From: Onthophagus taurus
Taxonomy: Eukaryota; Arthropoda; Insecta; Coleoptera; Scarabaeidae
Direction of reading: 5' to 3'
Assembly: GCF_036711975.1 (NCBI RefSeq)
Contig: NC_091966.1
Coordinates: 7,447,501-7,511,500 of the forward strand
Length of the DNA: 64,000 nucleotides
Below are positions 35,731 through 49,545 of the stretch, piece after piece. Both the position numbers and the translations under genes were made by a program. A model generated the notes under the pieces. It saw nothing but the letters and a program-made list of their open reading frames with translations, had not been told where the DNA came from and ran no database searches. Within the stretch, counting starts at the first letter, position 1; each line of letters starts with the position of its first letter.

Positions 35731-38700
35731 ATAAACGTCGTTGTATTTACGACGATTTTGTCAAAGACTTTATCTGCATTATTACTCCTAATATCACAAA
35801 ACTACCTATTTATCAAATTTATCACTCTTTATTATAAGTATAAGTAGGCTTAAGTTATAAGTTGACTGACTAAAATGCTTGTTTATATACTTTTTCCCCA
35901 TTTTCCATAATATTCCAAATCTGTCGCGAAGGATCTATGCATCTCGATGTGTTTAGTAATGATATAGCGCGATCGAGAATACCACTTTTATCTTCTTTGA
36001 TAACTTTGATAATGATGTATTGTTACAAACTTTTTATATATTCTTCAAAGTTTTCTATTTCTGGTGAAAACACTTTTTTGGGAAGAAAACTGTCTTCACT
36101 ATTTCTAACTTTTTTTCTTCTTATTATTCTAGCGTATTCTGTTGTTGACAGTTATAGTATCTTACATGTTGAACATGTTGACTTATTCCCCTTTATCTAG
36201 ACGATTCTCCTGTCAACACCATGAACCCCGCTCAATGGCCAATACTTCAGCCTAAAACACTGTGTGGTGTATATCCAGGTTATAAGCTCATTTAAATAAC
36301 GCTTCGATAAGGTTATTACGTTTTTGATTTGAGTCTTCCACAGTACACGAAATTTGGGCAAATGGGCTGCATGAAAGTCCTAAACAGTTCCTCTATGTGT
36401 AAACAAAGAAAGCATAATAAGCATAATAATCACTGGTCTATACAATTTTACCAGCTAATGTGTTACTGCAAGTCAACATAACTAAGATAGATATCTAAAC
36501 CATTTCTCAAAGTAGTTCCAAAACAAAGGAATCGTAGTAATTTTATCAGAGGCAATCAATTAGTCATTACAGGTGTCTCTTTAGTGACTATTGATGAATC
36601 TATTAATGGTTTTGCAATGATACGGAAAGTAATTGCTAAGAGATAGCAACAAAATTTAATTGAATGTTGGCACAACAAATGTTAAACTTATGAAAGTTTC
36701 ACCTTGCAGTGAGTTTTCAGTTGTGGTGTTGTTCTTAATACTACAGTTTATCAAAATTAGTTTTAATTTGTTATCTTCTTTTTGATGTGTGTACTGAAAT
36801 TTTTTTCCAAACTTACTTGAAGTAACTGCATGGCAACGATGAATGAGAGCATTATGGCATAAGTTGATCACGAGTTTACCTGCATAAAGAGGTCGAGCTA
36901 GGTTCATGCATAAGATGAAAAGAATTCGAGTGTCACAAATAGATGTCCCTTGACAATGCTGCAAAATGCTTTGTTAAACTTATCCATTACATTGGTCCAG
37001 AAACTTAGACTTTGATCCGTCAAGAGTGGTACACTAAACGTTAAGGTTACCATTAAAGTTTCTAGGTTTTCTTCAAAATATTCCGTTATTTTTTATGTAG
37101 CTGTAATCGCATTAATATATCCCTTCATTGTCTGTTGTCTAAATCATTTATCAATTTCCTTAGATGGTTGATCATTTAATCCAAAGACTAGATTTCGTCT
37201 TGTCTTATATTGAGTATGCAAAATACCTTTGTTAGCAACATTTTGTATCGATTTCTTCTACGTTAGATAAGGTTAATTCAGATTTCTTGGAAAAAAGGTG
37301 AAGCAATTTCATGGCTTTTTCAAAGAATCGAGTGTATTTTTTTGTTCCTTTGTCGTAAATTGCTTTGCTAATCTTGCCAAATACGTATTCCATTGTTCTG
37401 ATCCAATAATATACGATTGGAGCTGGGATGCAATCGTCGTTGTTGTTGCAGAATCCATTGTAGGGTTAATTTGCATAGTTGCCGCTAATAGTTACAGTAA
37501 CTAGTCTTGATGTTCAATACATTCCTGTTCACGATTAATTCTATCTTACGCAACTTTACCAAAAGTTGTACTAATGCTGTTCCATAACCCATAATCAATA
37601 AAAGTTTATTCCTTATACATGTTAACAAAGTTGAGTTTGTAGAATAGTAAAAATGTCATGGCTTTATGAAGACATATGTGAGAGTTGAAACAAAAGCTAT
37701 GTTTATGGTAAATGTATTTAAAATGGCATAAAACTTCCATTAAAAAATTATAATTCCCATTTTTGGTTTAAAAATAGTGGGATGTTGTTAACAGTTTTGC
37801 TGGTTGGAATCAGTTTCGACTTTTATCTTTTAAATTGTGAAACTGTGTTCGCAAAGTGCCGCAGCGGTATCTCTCTGCACCCCTATTTCGTCGAATACGC
37901 TCGGATGCATACGTGCCTGGAATATCTAATGGAGCTTATTAAAGTGCCCGATAAAACTGTACATATTCCAGCGAGAATTTGGGATTATAAGAGAGACTAT
38001 TGCTTTCTTTATAACCTCGTTGTTCATAACGACATAGAAACGTAATTAACAAAAAAATAACAAGAATTTCCAACCTATGGGTGCAATTCTACTAACTATT
38101 CAGTAACTATCGATTTTAGTTGTATAATAGGTTTGCACTCCCTTTTATAGGAGGGCATTCGGTTACGCTACATATACCGCGCTTATTCCATAATTCCATT
38201 AGGAACGGAGAAACACTGTCGGAGAAAATACAATATGTTGGAGGCCGAGACCCGATTTTAATGGCGATATTCGTTGCCATCTGTGACCTATAAAACTCGA
38301 TTAAAACGGCGTGATAAAATTAAGGTGGGTCTCTGGTGCAAAAAGACAAAATTAATATTGACTTATTCCTGGAGCTGTGACATTACAGCGGATTTCCATT
38401 TGTTGTAATAAAATAATTTATGACTGTAGCGGATTTCGCGAAAATATCAATTCAGACGTCGTCGTTCCCGCGACGAGGGCAGTTTAAAATAAAAACGAAT
38501 GACAAAAGTTTCTTTTCGGCACCCGCCAAGCTGGGGCCCCACGTTCGTATCAACGATGCCACCGGGGGACCGTCACTAATGAAACTTTGAAATATCTCCC
38601 GTGTGGCGTTGGGGCCTTCAATTTTCAACGGCGCGAACGCGAGCAGAGCGTTAAATAACCGGGACCTGCCTTCTTCTCGTCCATCAAATATACATGGACG

Positions 38701-38960
38701 AAGGTAAAGGTAAAAATTTCACGGCTCGACCTACCCGGATCTATTCGCCTTTCGCCCCCGCCCTTAATAAATACATTAATTCTAAAACAGGCTTTGGGTA
38801 CTTTACTTTGGGTATACTATATTATTCTACTCTTTACTACTTTATTACCAGACTTTAAATGTTTCTGCTACTTTGACATGATGAACATTTTGCAAGTGCA
38901 AACATAATATTAAATATCAAACTTAGGAGTTAAATTTAACATAATAATTCTAAAATATAT
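35731..38960. other. No intact gene; possible gag-like relic and a GC-richer island
   Basis: A minus frame from ATG 37477 (IASQLQSYIIGSEQWNTYLA) continues in broken frames to about 36640 and weakly resembles an LTR-retrotransposon gag start; this is uncertain. The plus ORF 37782-38045 lies in higher-GC sequence and has no recognisable domain. From about 38160 to 38770 the DNA is GC-richer than its surroundings and could be regulatory. Confidence 0.35.
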
Positions 38961-38969
38961 TCGTTTATA

Positions 38970-40650
38970 CAGTAAAACTTTGATATAACGGACCTCGTTA
39001 GAACAAACTTCGGATATAACGAACAAAATATTTTTATGTCATACTATTAATATTATTTATTTAACATATTTTACGTACCCTCACATTACGGACTTTTGCA
39101 CTTACGTACTTCCTTGTACCACTTAGTACGAATGATTTCCAATAGGTGACGTTATAGTTGTATGAATTCGGGGAAGTCCCTGTAACGTTGTATGTTAACG
39201 AGTGTTTTTATCAAAGTTTTTATACCGGTTTTAATAAAGCTTACAATGGATGGTAAGCAGAGTAAATTGATTAATGTCTCAAGTCGAAGTAACCCGAAGA
39301 TTAGATTTTTCAAAAACTACGATTAATACCATTTTGCAAAATAAGGAGAGAATTGTAGATGAAATAAAGAGTGGCACACCAATTAATGCGACGGTTATTA
39401 GAAAAATAGATGAAATTACTACAGATATTTAAAGATTATTATTAATGTGGATAGAAAATAAGACAAGTCGGCATATTTCACTAACAATAAGTCAGACAAT
39501 TATACAAAATAAAGCTCTAAGTTTATTTAATAATTTATGGCCAAGCAAGAGGAAACAACAGAAGATTACATTTCTTGCTAATCATGGTTTGAAAAGTTTA
39601 AGGACAGGTCAAATTTACATAACATCAAAGTGGAAGGGGAAGCGGTTGCTGCAGATACTGAAAGTGCAGCTAAATTCGTTGAAGACCTAGAAAGAAAAAT
39701 GCCTGTAAGAATATTTATCGCTAAAGAAGAAAAGTCTAGGCCAGGTTACAAAGCTGCAAAAGACAGAATAACACTTTTATTGTGCAGTAACGCCTCAGGC
39801 ACTATGAAAAACTATGATAAGTCTAGCCTTCCTGTTCACTAGAGATCTAACAAGAAAACTTGAGTAACTGCAGTTATTTTTTAAGACTGAGGAAACTGGG
39901 TATTGCAAGAAGAATAAGATTCCGCTTAAAATTTTACTATTGACAACGCCCCTGGCCATGCTCAAACATTAAATGAACTGTACTCTGATATTCGCGTGGA
40001 ATTTTTACCAGAAAATACCACTTCTATACTTCAACTTATAGGTCAGTGTGTAATAGCACCTTTAAATTAAATTATTTAAAGCGAACTTTTAGTCAACGTA
40101 TAGCGGCAATAGATAATGAAGAAGGCAGAGGCCGTGAGATCTTAGGAACTTTTGGGAAGAGTTTCCACATTTTAAATTATATTAAAATAGTGCGAGATAC
40201 TTGGAACTATGACAATGAAAACGTCTGTGACTCTACAACCCTAATAATGGGTAACATTGTAAAAATGGCAAAAGAACTAGATCTTGAAGTGGAATCAGAA
40301 GATGTAAATGAACACCTTGCTTGGCATGATAGATCTCTAATCAACGAAGATCTGTTAAACCTTGAAACACAAGAAGAAGTCAACCGTGTAGGTAATAATA
40401 TTGAACCATCTGAAGGTTTCACAACAAAAATACTTCTACAAGCGTTTGAGCACCTTGACAAAGCAATGACTTTTTGAAATATGGTAGTAACTTTGAAAGA
40501 TGGTAATGGAAACCTAATGTTTATGCTTGCTATAAAGCAATCTAATGAAAAGAAAAGAACTGCCACTCAAAGAACTCTGGATAGCTATTTCCACGTAAAA
40601 TCTACACCATCAACGTCCTCTTGAAATCATATCCACATCAACACCAAGAA
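38970..40650 (+). mobile_element. Degenerate Tigger (pogo) DNA transposon with TIGD1-like transposase
   Basis: The left TIR CAGTAAAACTTTGATATAAC starts at 38970 after TA. Broken plus frames give an N-terminal helix-turn-helix (SQVEVTRRLDFSKTTINTIL, about 39274), a CENP-B-like second HTH, EGEAVAADTESAAKFVEDLE (39630), IAKEEKSRPGYKAAKDRITL, and a C-terminal part at 40046-40477 with DTWNY and DLEVESEDVNEHLAWHDRS. The sequence follows the TIGD1/Tigger transposase closely, but the first catalytic D region (VDET) is missing. The C-terminal 143-codon frame is the longest intact piece. No right TIR found. Confidence 0.8.
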
Positions 40651-40847
40651 AACGTCGAATGTTAGATTAGACTTAAGATTTATTTTTGTTGTGCACATTT
40701 TTGATTACATTTCTAAAATAAAGCTTTATTTTGTGTTTACATCCATTAGCTCTTGTTTTATAAAGGACTTTCGCCATAATGACAGTTGACTGAAAAGTCA
40801 GAGTGAAACAATAGTTATGAAGAATACTTCGAAAGTACTGGTTTAAG

Positions 40848-41560
40848 ATGGCTTTTACAAATGAAGAGAAACGAGACATGATAAAACTTTATTATAAATA
40901 TGACAGAAATACAGTGAGAACTTCGCAAATGTATTTGGAAATGTATCCAGCGAGACGACAACCGGACAGAACGATATTTACAACATTGAATCAATGTTTG
41001 GTTGAATACGGAGCTTTTCAGAAACCACGGAGAAAGTACGGTGATAGAATGAATCAGGAAGTTAAAGAAAACATAATAAATGAGGTATAAATTTAAACTT
41101 ACAAACTGAAAGAAGAATATTTTTATTTATACAAATCAAACGGCAAACTCAATTAAGTACTGTTTTAGATAAGAAATAATAGTTCAAAATCTACGTATGA
41201 AATTGCATCAGAATTTGGGGTTCCGCAAACTAGTGTCTGGAGAGAGTTTAAAAGGAATCACTTAAAATGTTATAAAGTAAGCAATATTTCTCCTGAATTT
41301 TTAAACAACATAATATGGACTGACGAAAGTACTTTTACAAATTCTGGTGTTTTCAACAGAAACAATGAGCATATTTGGAGCATCAACAATCCTATGCAAT
41401 TCAGGGAAATTAAGCCCCCTGCTTATAACACTCGAGCAGTGTGTGATTTTCTTGATGCACAATTTCCAAATCGATGGATAGGAAATAATGGAACTAATGG
41501 AAATAATGTTTTAGATACATTTTTATGGGGAACTTTGAAGCAAACGTTGTTATTTTAAAA
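40848..41560 (+). pseudogene. DUF4817-type (mariner/IS630-like) transposase, internally deleted
   Basis: An intact start, MAFTNEEKRDMIKLYY, opens an 80-residue DUF4817 helix-turn-helix (40848-41090). A second HTH (IASEFGVPQTSVWREFKR) follows at about 41195-41255. The first catalytic D block (IIWTDESTFTNSGVFNRNN) is at about 41310. A C-terminal block (FLDAQFPNRWIGNNG, then FLWGTLK) is at about 41450-41540. The sequence between the first D and the C-terminal block is deleted, so a full DDE triad cannot form. Confidence 0.75.
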
Positions 41561-41699
41561 ACTAAAACGGCTAGATCCATAAACTTAGTTGAAAAGTGAT
41601 GAGCTCTAAGATGTGCAACTTTGTCTCCATTTAACTATTTCTGTATCTCTTATGAGATCCCAATGGTGGGGGTCGAATTTGAATTACCCTGTATTATTT

Positions 41700-41800
41700 T
41701 TCATTGATCTAAAATTAGAACTAACACTAGACCTAGAACTAGAAACATTCAGATTTAGCAGTCTTAAGAGACGCACAGCCAAACTCGATCAAGATCTTCA
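41700..41800 (+). repeat. Isolated half-unit of the hairpin repeat
   Basis: GAACTAACACTAGACCTAG, then GAACTAGAAACATTCAG, TTTAGCAG, TCTTAAGAGACGC matches the left half of the units in the 59.9-61.4 kb array. The right arm is absent or decayed, so it could not fold as the array units do. Confidence 0.65.
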
Positions 41801-44800
41801 TTTAATATTATGAACCTTAAGTCTCAAACTAACAACATTAAAAACACGAATAGAATAAATTACGCTACTTCAAAGTGTGATATAGTAGTTGTTTTCTTAT
41901 GCGTGACGTCACGAATGGGTCTCCGTACTCCCTTCCTTGTATTAGTCTGTTATATCGACCTTTTACTGCATTTACTTTTTAGCGTTAGTAATTTTAGGAT
42001 AGTCCAAATTTTCATAAAATTGTCGTTAAGCTTATTTTTTTGTTGAATTTTTGTAGTTTTATTCATTTTTCTGTAAAAAAAATATTAGGGAAAACAAAGC
42101 ACTTTTAAAAGGTCTATTTGCAAAAAAAGGGGATTTGTGCATTTTCGGTAAAATCAAAACAAAAAAAAATGTGAACTAAATTTTCATTTCGGGAAATTCA
42201 CCATTCCCTGAAATTTCTGGTTGTCCAGGACACACTCCCGCAAAATCGATGTTCAGGCAAAGGGAATGCCGTTGCACACATCAGACGCTTTAACGGATTT
42301 TATATGTATTTTTTAAAAACCATTTTTATGAATGTGTACACTGAAAGGCAATTCGGGCGCATTTTCATTGTCCCGCCGTTTCCGCCTAAAAGCAGTCTCC
42401 ATTTATTACTTTAATAACATTTGACGTTTATCTTTGCGCCAGTAAAAGGTTTACCTTTCCGCCTCGTTTTTACGTGATCGTTGAATAATTTAATGTTGAG
42501 GTGAAATATTGCGGTTGTCGCGCCGTTCCGTTTCGCAAAAACCTTTTTCCCTTATAAAAGTCAAAATAACAAGATTAATAACAACTCGACCAACCTTTGA
42601 TATTATGTTTTACCCACCACTGCCATGTATTTTGCATTATTGATCAACAAACCGTACCACAATAACCTATCAACGCTAAACATAAAAGATAATGTAATTA
42701 TGCAAAGAGGAAATTTCAGATTCTCAAACCTTTATCCCATATTCGATGTTTTTTTGATACATGAAAGCATAGAAACGACCTGGATCAAATACAGAATCTG
42801 ATATAAAAACGTTTTTATGTTATGTAATAGAATTTGAAATTCAATAGATTCAATATTTAAATGACTCAACGCATTTCATTTATTCAACAAAAATCTTTTG
42901 GTTAGAAAAGAAAAATATATAATCAAAGGAATGACACTTTTTCTTTAAGGAATCTGGGACACCAAAAATGGGCCACTATACCCCTGTATACACGGATGTA
43001 GAGGCCGAGAGAGTTTATTGTGCGATAACATGTGGCGGTGTGGCGACAAAATTGAATCGAGCCGGGGGTCAAAGGTCGCTCTAACACCCCGTTAGGACTT
43101 GATACAAGATACGTAAATACACATCCAAAATTTCGCTCAACGGGAATAGCGGGGGAAAGAGAGACACGACCGAGGGCCACATAATGGAAGATCGTCGCTG
43201 AAAAGATATTGCCCCTTATCTACTGCGAACAATGAGTACGGCTCCTCTGCCTAGAGAACGGCAGCGGAATGAATAAAAGATTAAGAAAAATATTGGATAT
43301 GCATAATGGGCATAAAACCCATAGAAATTTCGCCTGGAAGGACGGTTACACGTATATCGTCGAAAAAAATCGTAACAAAGGGTGACGTTTATTTCATTTT
43401 TTTGAAATTTAAGATAATTCTTTTTGGGAAGGGTTTTCAGCCGTGTCTAATATAGAGTAAAATTCAGTTTTATGTCGGATAAAATTTTTGAAGTTATAAT
43501 TCTCTGTGATCTTTTTTACTTTTATAGCTTTTGCTTTTAAATTGAATTCTATAGGGATTTAAAGTTGTATTTACTCTGTGAGAGAGAACTGCGACCAACT
43601 TTGCAAGACCGCAAAAGAATTAGACACCGTCCGCGTAAGAAGCTTACTTTGCAATCTTTGAAAGGCCCTTTATGTCGTTTATGAACGGCCTTACTTTTCA
43701 ATGACGCGTCTGACGGTTGGTTCGTATCTTTACATGTGAGCGATTTTAGCGGTTTGTACACTAGGGTGGTCCTCAAAGCCCTTTTGCCTGGAGATTTCTA
43801 CTATTTTTCATCTCTTAAAACACGTCCGCAGAAAAACTTAACTCGGAGGAAATAGATCATTTTAAGTGCAACAATTTAAAATTCGAGACATCGCGATAAT
43901 AATCAGTAATATTTGTTTGTTTTCTTTTTGCTTTCTTTATATTACTTGTTATTGTGGAGGAAACACCGCAAGATGTGCACTTCACGAGTTTCATTTGTGT
44001 AGAGGATAGTGGTTTTATTTGTAATAACGTGAGCGTTTTCCCATTTCGCCATGTTTTTCGCAAAAAGTATCCCTTTTATTACGTTGAACCCAATTTGATC
44101 CGAATAAAGAGATGATATTTGCCCAGTAAAGATTATTAGATTTTTGATATGATTAAATTTATTTGAAATCTAAATTATTATTTAAATCCAGCTTTCATGG
44201 TATCTTTGTTCCATTCCATCTACTTGGTCTATTCTGTATCTTCGGCTTGATCTGGTGAATCTAACAATAACCTGAATATTTAGTTCTTCTTATGTTATAG
44301 AATTCCTAATCTGGTCACAAAACGTCACTCCTCTAACTTATCGTCGTGCTCTCATTTCTACACTTTAAACACAAGTTGACATATATTTATTTCTCTAGAT
44401 AAGATCTTTCAATAAGCCAAGTTGCAAAAATATCTTGCCACTTCACCTTTAGTAGACGAGTTGGCATTGATTTTATTACATTAGGAAGATGATTATATAT
44501 TCTGGCCGATTGGTACATAGTATTTTTTTTAATACTTACTGTTATGGATATTATCTTACGCATATATAACTTTCCAAAATGTGGATTCCTGTTAAGACAA
44601 AATATTTTTTAGATGTGTCTAGTCTCTTAATAATGTTTTGACTACAACTTAATAATCACAAAGATATAGAACGTTAAAGTTGTACTAATGGCCGAGCATT
44701 TCTTACCATATACAGTATTACACTACGTTTAAATTCAAACTACGAATATTTCGGAGTTACTTAAACAATGCATAATTAACAAAAATAATAAAATCTTGGT

Positions 44801-44970
44801 AATATAGCAGTTACGGCTATTTAAAAATTTGTTAAAATGCTTAAAAACTGGTGTTTTTTGTTGAGAACTGCTGATACCATGTTTTTATTGCTGCCAATCC
44901 AGTTGATTTGGTTACTTAGCAGCGGACAAGTCATTTAACGTCAAAATTAAACATTTATTATTTAAATTAA
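41801..44970. other. Gene-free stretch with GC-richer islands
   Basis: No gene supported. GC-richer patches at about 42160-42560 and 42940-43390 stand out from AT-rich flanks and carry no convincing ORF. The minus frames at 42923-43180, 43549-43776 and 43857-44063 lack domains or splice support. The patches are candidates for conserved regulatory DNA. Confidence 0.35.
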
Positions 44971-44971
44971 A

Positions 44972-46979
44972 TTAACTCTTTATGTCCCAAGAAGTCAAAA
45001 ATTTGGAAACTTTGTGACAGAATTAAAACGCTATCAAAATACACTCAGTGAAGGCCTTTGGAATCAATTTTAGCAAAATATGACAATCCCCCCATTCCAG
45101 GGGGATAGTGGTATTTGAGAGTACCGTCAGGCATTGAAATATATTTTAGTGATGTTGCAGTATACAAAAACTTTTATTGCTAATATGAAAATAATACATT
45201 TTTTATTACGTTAGAAAATAAGTAACACTTGCTTTAACTAAATCACATTATGATATTCAGTAAAACAGTTCTTTCTTTCATTACAACATAAATAAACATT
45301 ACACGCAGTCCATTTTGAGTGGGGTCTGGACTGAATATAGCTTTGGTAGAACATGATCTACATCAATTTTCGTTCCATTCTTTTGCTTCCTTTTTGCGGT
45401 GGTCTCTTCTGTTCCATGAAAATTAGAACAAAATTTCACGTACTTACTATCTTTTCATTTGTAATAATTCTAATTCTAATATCTAAATTTAAGATCCGGT
45501 AATCATAATCTCCTCTTTTCATTCGTTTATCATCTATCAAATTTTTTGGTGCACCTTTTTTTGTGAGACCTTATTGATCCACAAGCTAAGGTTTTCTCAA
45601 TTTTCAGTTTTTCCAAAAAACGGATACTTGTAAAAAAGTTATCGAAATAAATCATTCTATTTTTATTCCACTCTTCTTCATTAAGTTGAAGGACAATCCT
45701 TTCACCTAATCCATAATTTTTCTTCGGTTTCAGGAGATTTTCCCTGATACACAACAAATTGCTTTATGTACCCTTTCTTATCTGCTAAGCACCAGAGCTT
45801 ATAACCCTTTTTTATGGGCTTCATGACGTTGAATTGTTTCATACTTGACCTCCCTTTGAAGATTATCATGGATTCATCCATAGCCAACTGCTTAGTTCCA
45901 TGATGATAACTAGATAACTGACGGTTAAGTGTTTGAAGATACGGACTGATCTTGTATAGTTTATCCGTATTGTTCGTAGGAATAATGCTGTTATCGTTGA
46001 CATTAACCTGACATTTAACCTGTTACGGGTCATTAATCGTATGGCAAGTGGTACGCCCAACTCTTCAGCATTACTTCAGAAAAGTTTATAGCTTGGCAAA
46101 CTATGATAACTCATTAAGAAATTTATGCCAAAGAAACACAGCAACTTTTCTACAAATTACTTTGAAGGGTAATATCTTTCACACAGTTACCCATCAGTGT
46201 TAGAAAATAATCTGTTGGATTATTTGTAAGTTGCAAAAGTATCACTAATTATTCCCTCTGGATAATCGTATCAATAACCTGTTTTTCCCGTTTTCTCAAT
46301 TTTCTATCAATTTCTGCCTTGTTCTTCTTCTTGGGCCTTTTGCCACGGATTTCTACTACTTCAGTGTCACTTTCCTCATTTTAATTAGTTAGTTGTTCTA
46401 CTTGTTCATCTTCCAGCATAGGTATCTCACTAACACTAGTAATAACAATGTCATCTTCTTCATCTTCTATGTCTGTCTGTTCAGAATTATCCAACAGGAT
46501 ATTTTGTAATTCAACACAAACTTTTTCAACCTCAACCAAAAGTTCTTCATCAGTCAAAGCTTTCAAGTACCAAAACGTATCTGTATTCGCTTGGCTCATT
46601 TTTACCTCAATCTTAATATTGTACCTGTTATTATTCTGACGGTACTTTTAAATAAGATAAAAATAAGAAATGTTTGAAAATTGTAATTGCAATACGTAAA
46701 CAATACACGAAACTGCTTACAAATCACACTACTAATAACCATTTATCAAAGAAATGCCTTTTTGGATAACAAAATTCAGCAACACCACTTTTCACTAAAC
46801 TTCTAACCACCAAAAACCAAAAACCCTACAGTGCGGTTTGCGTTATTTTTTATACAGATTCCTTCTTGTATAGTCGAAAGTACTGACAGCTCTAAATGAG
46901 CCGAATAGATGACTATAGTTTAAAATGAATGTTTAAAACTACCGGCACTTTAAAGTACCGTCGGGACAAAAGGGGTTAA
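44972..46979 (-). mobile_element. piggyBac-type element, about 2.0 kb, with TTAA duplication
   Basis: TTAA occurs at both ends (44972-44975, 46976-46979). The termini pair as CTCTTTATGTCCC (left) and CCCCTTTTGTCCCGACGG (right, inverted), with GTACCGTC again near both ends. The minus-strand transposase begins MSQANTDTFWYLKALTDEEL at 46599 with an acidic N-terminus. Later frames carry AMDESMIIFKGRSSMKQF and KPIKKGYKLWCLADKKGY (catalytic region), then FDNFFTSIRFLEKL. Stops, frameshifts and a shortened length show it is inactive. The C-terminal cysteine-rich finger was not found intact. Confidence 0.88.
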
Positions 46980-49400
46980 TATTAAAAAAATTGAAAAAAA
47001 TTATTATTTATTAATTATTAAATTTAACATGTATTATTTCTTTTAACAAATTACGTATTATCTAAAATAATAAAACTACTGAAATAATAAATTGTCTACA
47101 TTTACCAGCTCCTTCAAAAATTAGGATGGCATTGACAAATATTTTTATTGTTCTTTACTGAATATGAGCGGTTCTCAAAAATTGACACTAAATTATTTAA
47201 AAAAATTAACATGCGATATCTATGTAACTATTAAGTTTTTAACAAAACATTATTAAGAAAATTTCTTCAGTTTAACCCCTAGTACCTACCCTTTTAATCT
47301 GCTCCGTATGTTATAAATCACCCTGTATATTTTCTTCTCTTTTTAATACTAAAAACGGAATGTTATCAGAAATTTCAAATTTCAATCATTTGTTGTTTTA
47401 TAATTTTCTCGTTTAGAAGTAGTTTATAATGAAATTGTAATTTTATAGAAAGAGAGAAAAAAGAAGATGATTAAAAGTTCTTAAGGAATATCTAAAGGTA
47501 TTTTCATTGAGTTGTTATGGTTTGGTAGTAGTTTTAAGAATGTAGTTAAAGGGGTAGTTTAAATAGAGCTATTCGAAATGTCTTTAATTTAGAATATATG
47601 AATGTTAATGATCATTGCTATTAATAAATATTTCTTTATTAAGGGTAGAGAATCTAATAATCCTAAGAAAAGGGTTCGAAGAGGAATATTATGATTCGAT
47701 TCCGCGAAACTGGCGATCCGCGCATTAAGTTATTACCGTCATTTACAATTCAAATAGCCGCCGCCGCGACGCCCTGCGTCGGCTGTGGCGACCCGTCACG
47801 GATGAATAATGCATTTATAAGTTTTGAGGGCCGTTATTTATAAAGTGCAGTATACAATATATACGGTTTTTGACCTGGCTGCGTTAATAATTGGCGACCG
47901 ACAAACGCAGTTAGCAGTTTGAAACAGTGTGGGGATGATGTGGGGGAGCCCCCCCAAACTCATAATTAAATTTTCCATTTGTTTTACGGTCGAATCATGC
48001 GCCTTCACCGGTGGCAGTGCTGTAGCAATAGAATGGTGGCAGTACCGTAGGTAGTAGGTAGGAGCAGGAGAGCTACAGTAGGATTCTGTGTGCCCGATGA
48101 ATCAGGAACGCTCGCACAGGTTGGTTATTGACCGGTCTGGTGTAGTATTTTCGTGCTCTCTGCTTTTCCAACCCCCTCGGCCCCATCGGCCGCCGCCGTT
48201 TTCCGCGCACCCAACACTGCCCCCACTACCGACCACGTCGAAACGTCGAGCCGTAACGCACCTGCTCCTGTGTACACGATCTCGCCTACAGGTATCTTTT
48301 ATAACCGCCGCGCCCGTTGTGTGTTGGGAAAACAGCCCGAAACAAACGAACGCTCAGTAGCAGGAAATTGTAAAATACCAGAGAGGAAATCGTTTTTATA
48401 TTTTCGTTTTGACGTACGAATAGGGCAGTATAGGATATTGTTATCAAAGATTTTTTTTAGCTGATGTTACGTATAAATTACAAGAATTTATTGAATATAT
48501 TCCCATATTTATGTTTTATACAGGAACAATTTATCATAAAGTTTTCCGTTATTTAAATGCAAGTCAAAGTTTATTATTTAATCGTAATTAATATCGATTT
48601 GGAACCCTTTAAATGTGACCTCAACCTGTTACCGTACCCTTTAAACGTTTTGCAGCTATTTATAGTATACGATAAAATTGAGAGCAATATTTTCCATTTA
48701 TAAATCTTAAAGGTAAGAAGATTATTAGGCGGAAGGATGGGAGTTGGAAGGAAAATCAGAGACAAAATTAAAACAATTTTACAAAAAAGTGAATGAAAAA
48801 ATGTTCTTCTTAGGAACATTTCCCTTATAAGCAATCTTATAACATACTCTTACTTATTTATTTATACGTGGAGGTAGTGGCAGGACAAGTTCCATTAGGT
48901 ACAACATTACGACGTACAAAAACAAAATTAATCCTATTTGGGTACAAAACTGAGTATGGCGCTTCGAATAACACGTCTAAAATTGTTTGGCGTGAGGACA
49001 AGTATATCTAACCTAAGGCGATCTACTGCTCTTTCCATCCGTACAATTGGAGAATTCTTATAAGAACTGGTTCGAGCTGTTGGTGTGTAAAATAAGAAAT
49101 CATATCGTAGAGGAGGAACATGCAAGTCAATTCTTGAGAGAAGTTATTGGAAATCGCAATAACCATTGACCAACCTGAACAGCAAGCAAACATGAATACA
49201 ATATCTACGTTGCTGAACCGTGGGCATATGATAGATTTGGCAGACAGACAAATAATCTATATAAGGATGACAGAATCGATTGGAAAGGTATTTCAGAAAC
49301 CTAATCTGAACTCTCTCCATTCTATTAACATAAATATCAAATTAAGGATTTGCAAACAGTGCTCCTGAAACATAAAATACTATTTACAAAGGTATTATAT
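46980..49400. other. No gene; prominent GC-rich island at 47.69-48.33 kb
   Basis: AT-rich DNA surrounds a CpG-containing island at about 47690-48330. It includes GCCGCCGCCGCGACGCC, Hox/Cdx-like TTTATAAG and GTTATTTATAAAG words, and a donor-like CTACAGGTATCT near 48290. Two overlapping proline-rich ORFs in it are probably by-products of GC content. It could be a promoter/first exon of an unseen gene or a conserved enhancer. Confidence 0.35.
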
Positions 49401-49429
49401 ATAGAAATTATAGGCAATGCATTAGTAAA

Positions 49430-49545
49430 AGACTTGGACGAACGCATTACGAATCACAGTGTTGATCAAAAAGTAATTTATTATCCAAAATGACACCTAA
49501 GTCTTTAATAGAATCGACGCGATGCAAGTAGTAGGTATTTGCCGA
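49430..49545 (-). pseudogene. Non-LTR reverse transcriptase C-terminal fragment
   Basis: On the minus strand the frame reads RVDSIKDLGVILDNKLLFDQH. LGV.LD.KL.F..H is the segment just after the polymerase core in Jockey/CR1-like RTs. It is the same orientation as the RT core fragment at 50635-51223 and could be its other half, separated by inserted DNA. Confidence 0.6.

Noticed and set aside
37782..38045. 87-codon plus ORF as a small secreted protein
   Set aside because: The hydrophobic start is suggestive, but there is no cleavage-site-like context, no homologue recognised and no splice or 3' signal.
48088..48464. Overlapping proline/arginine-rich ORFs as a gene
   Set aside because: Two frames are open together because of high GC; no domain, no confirmed splice partner.
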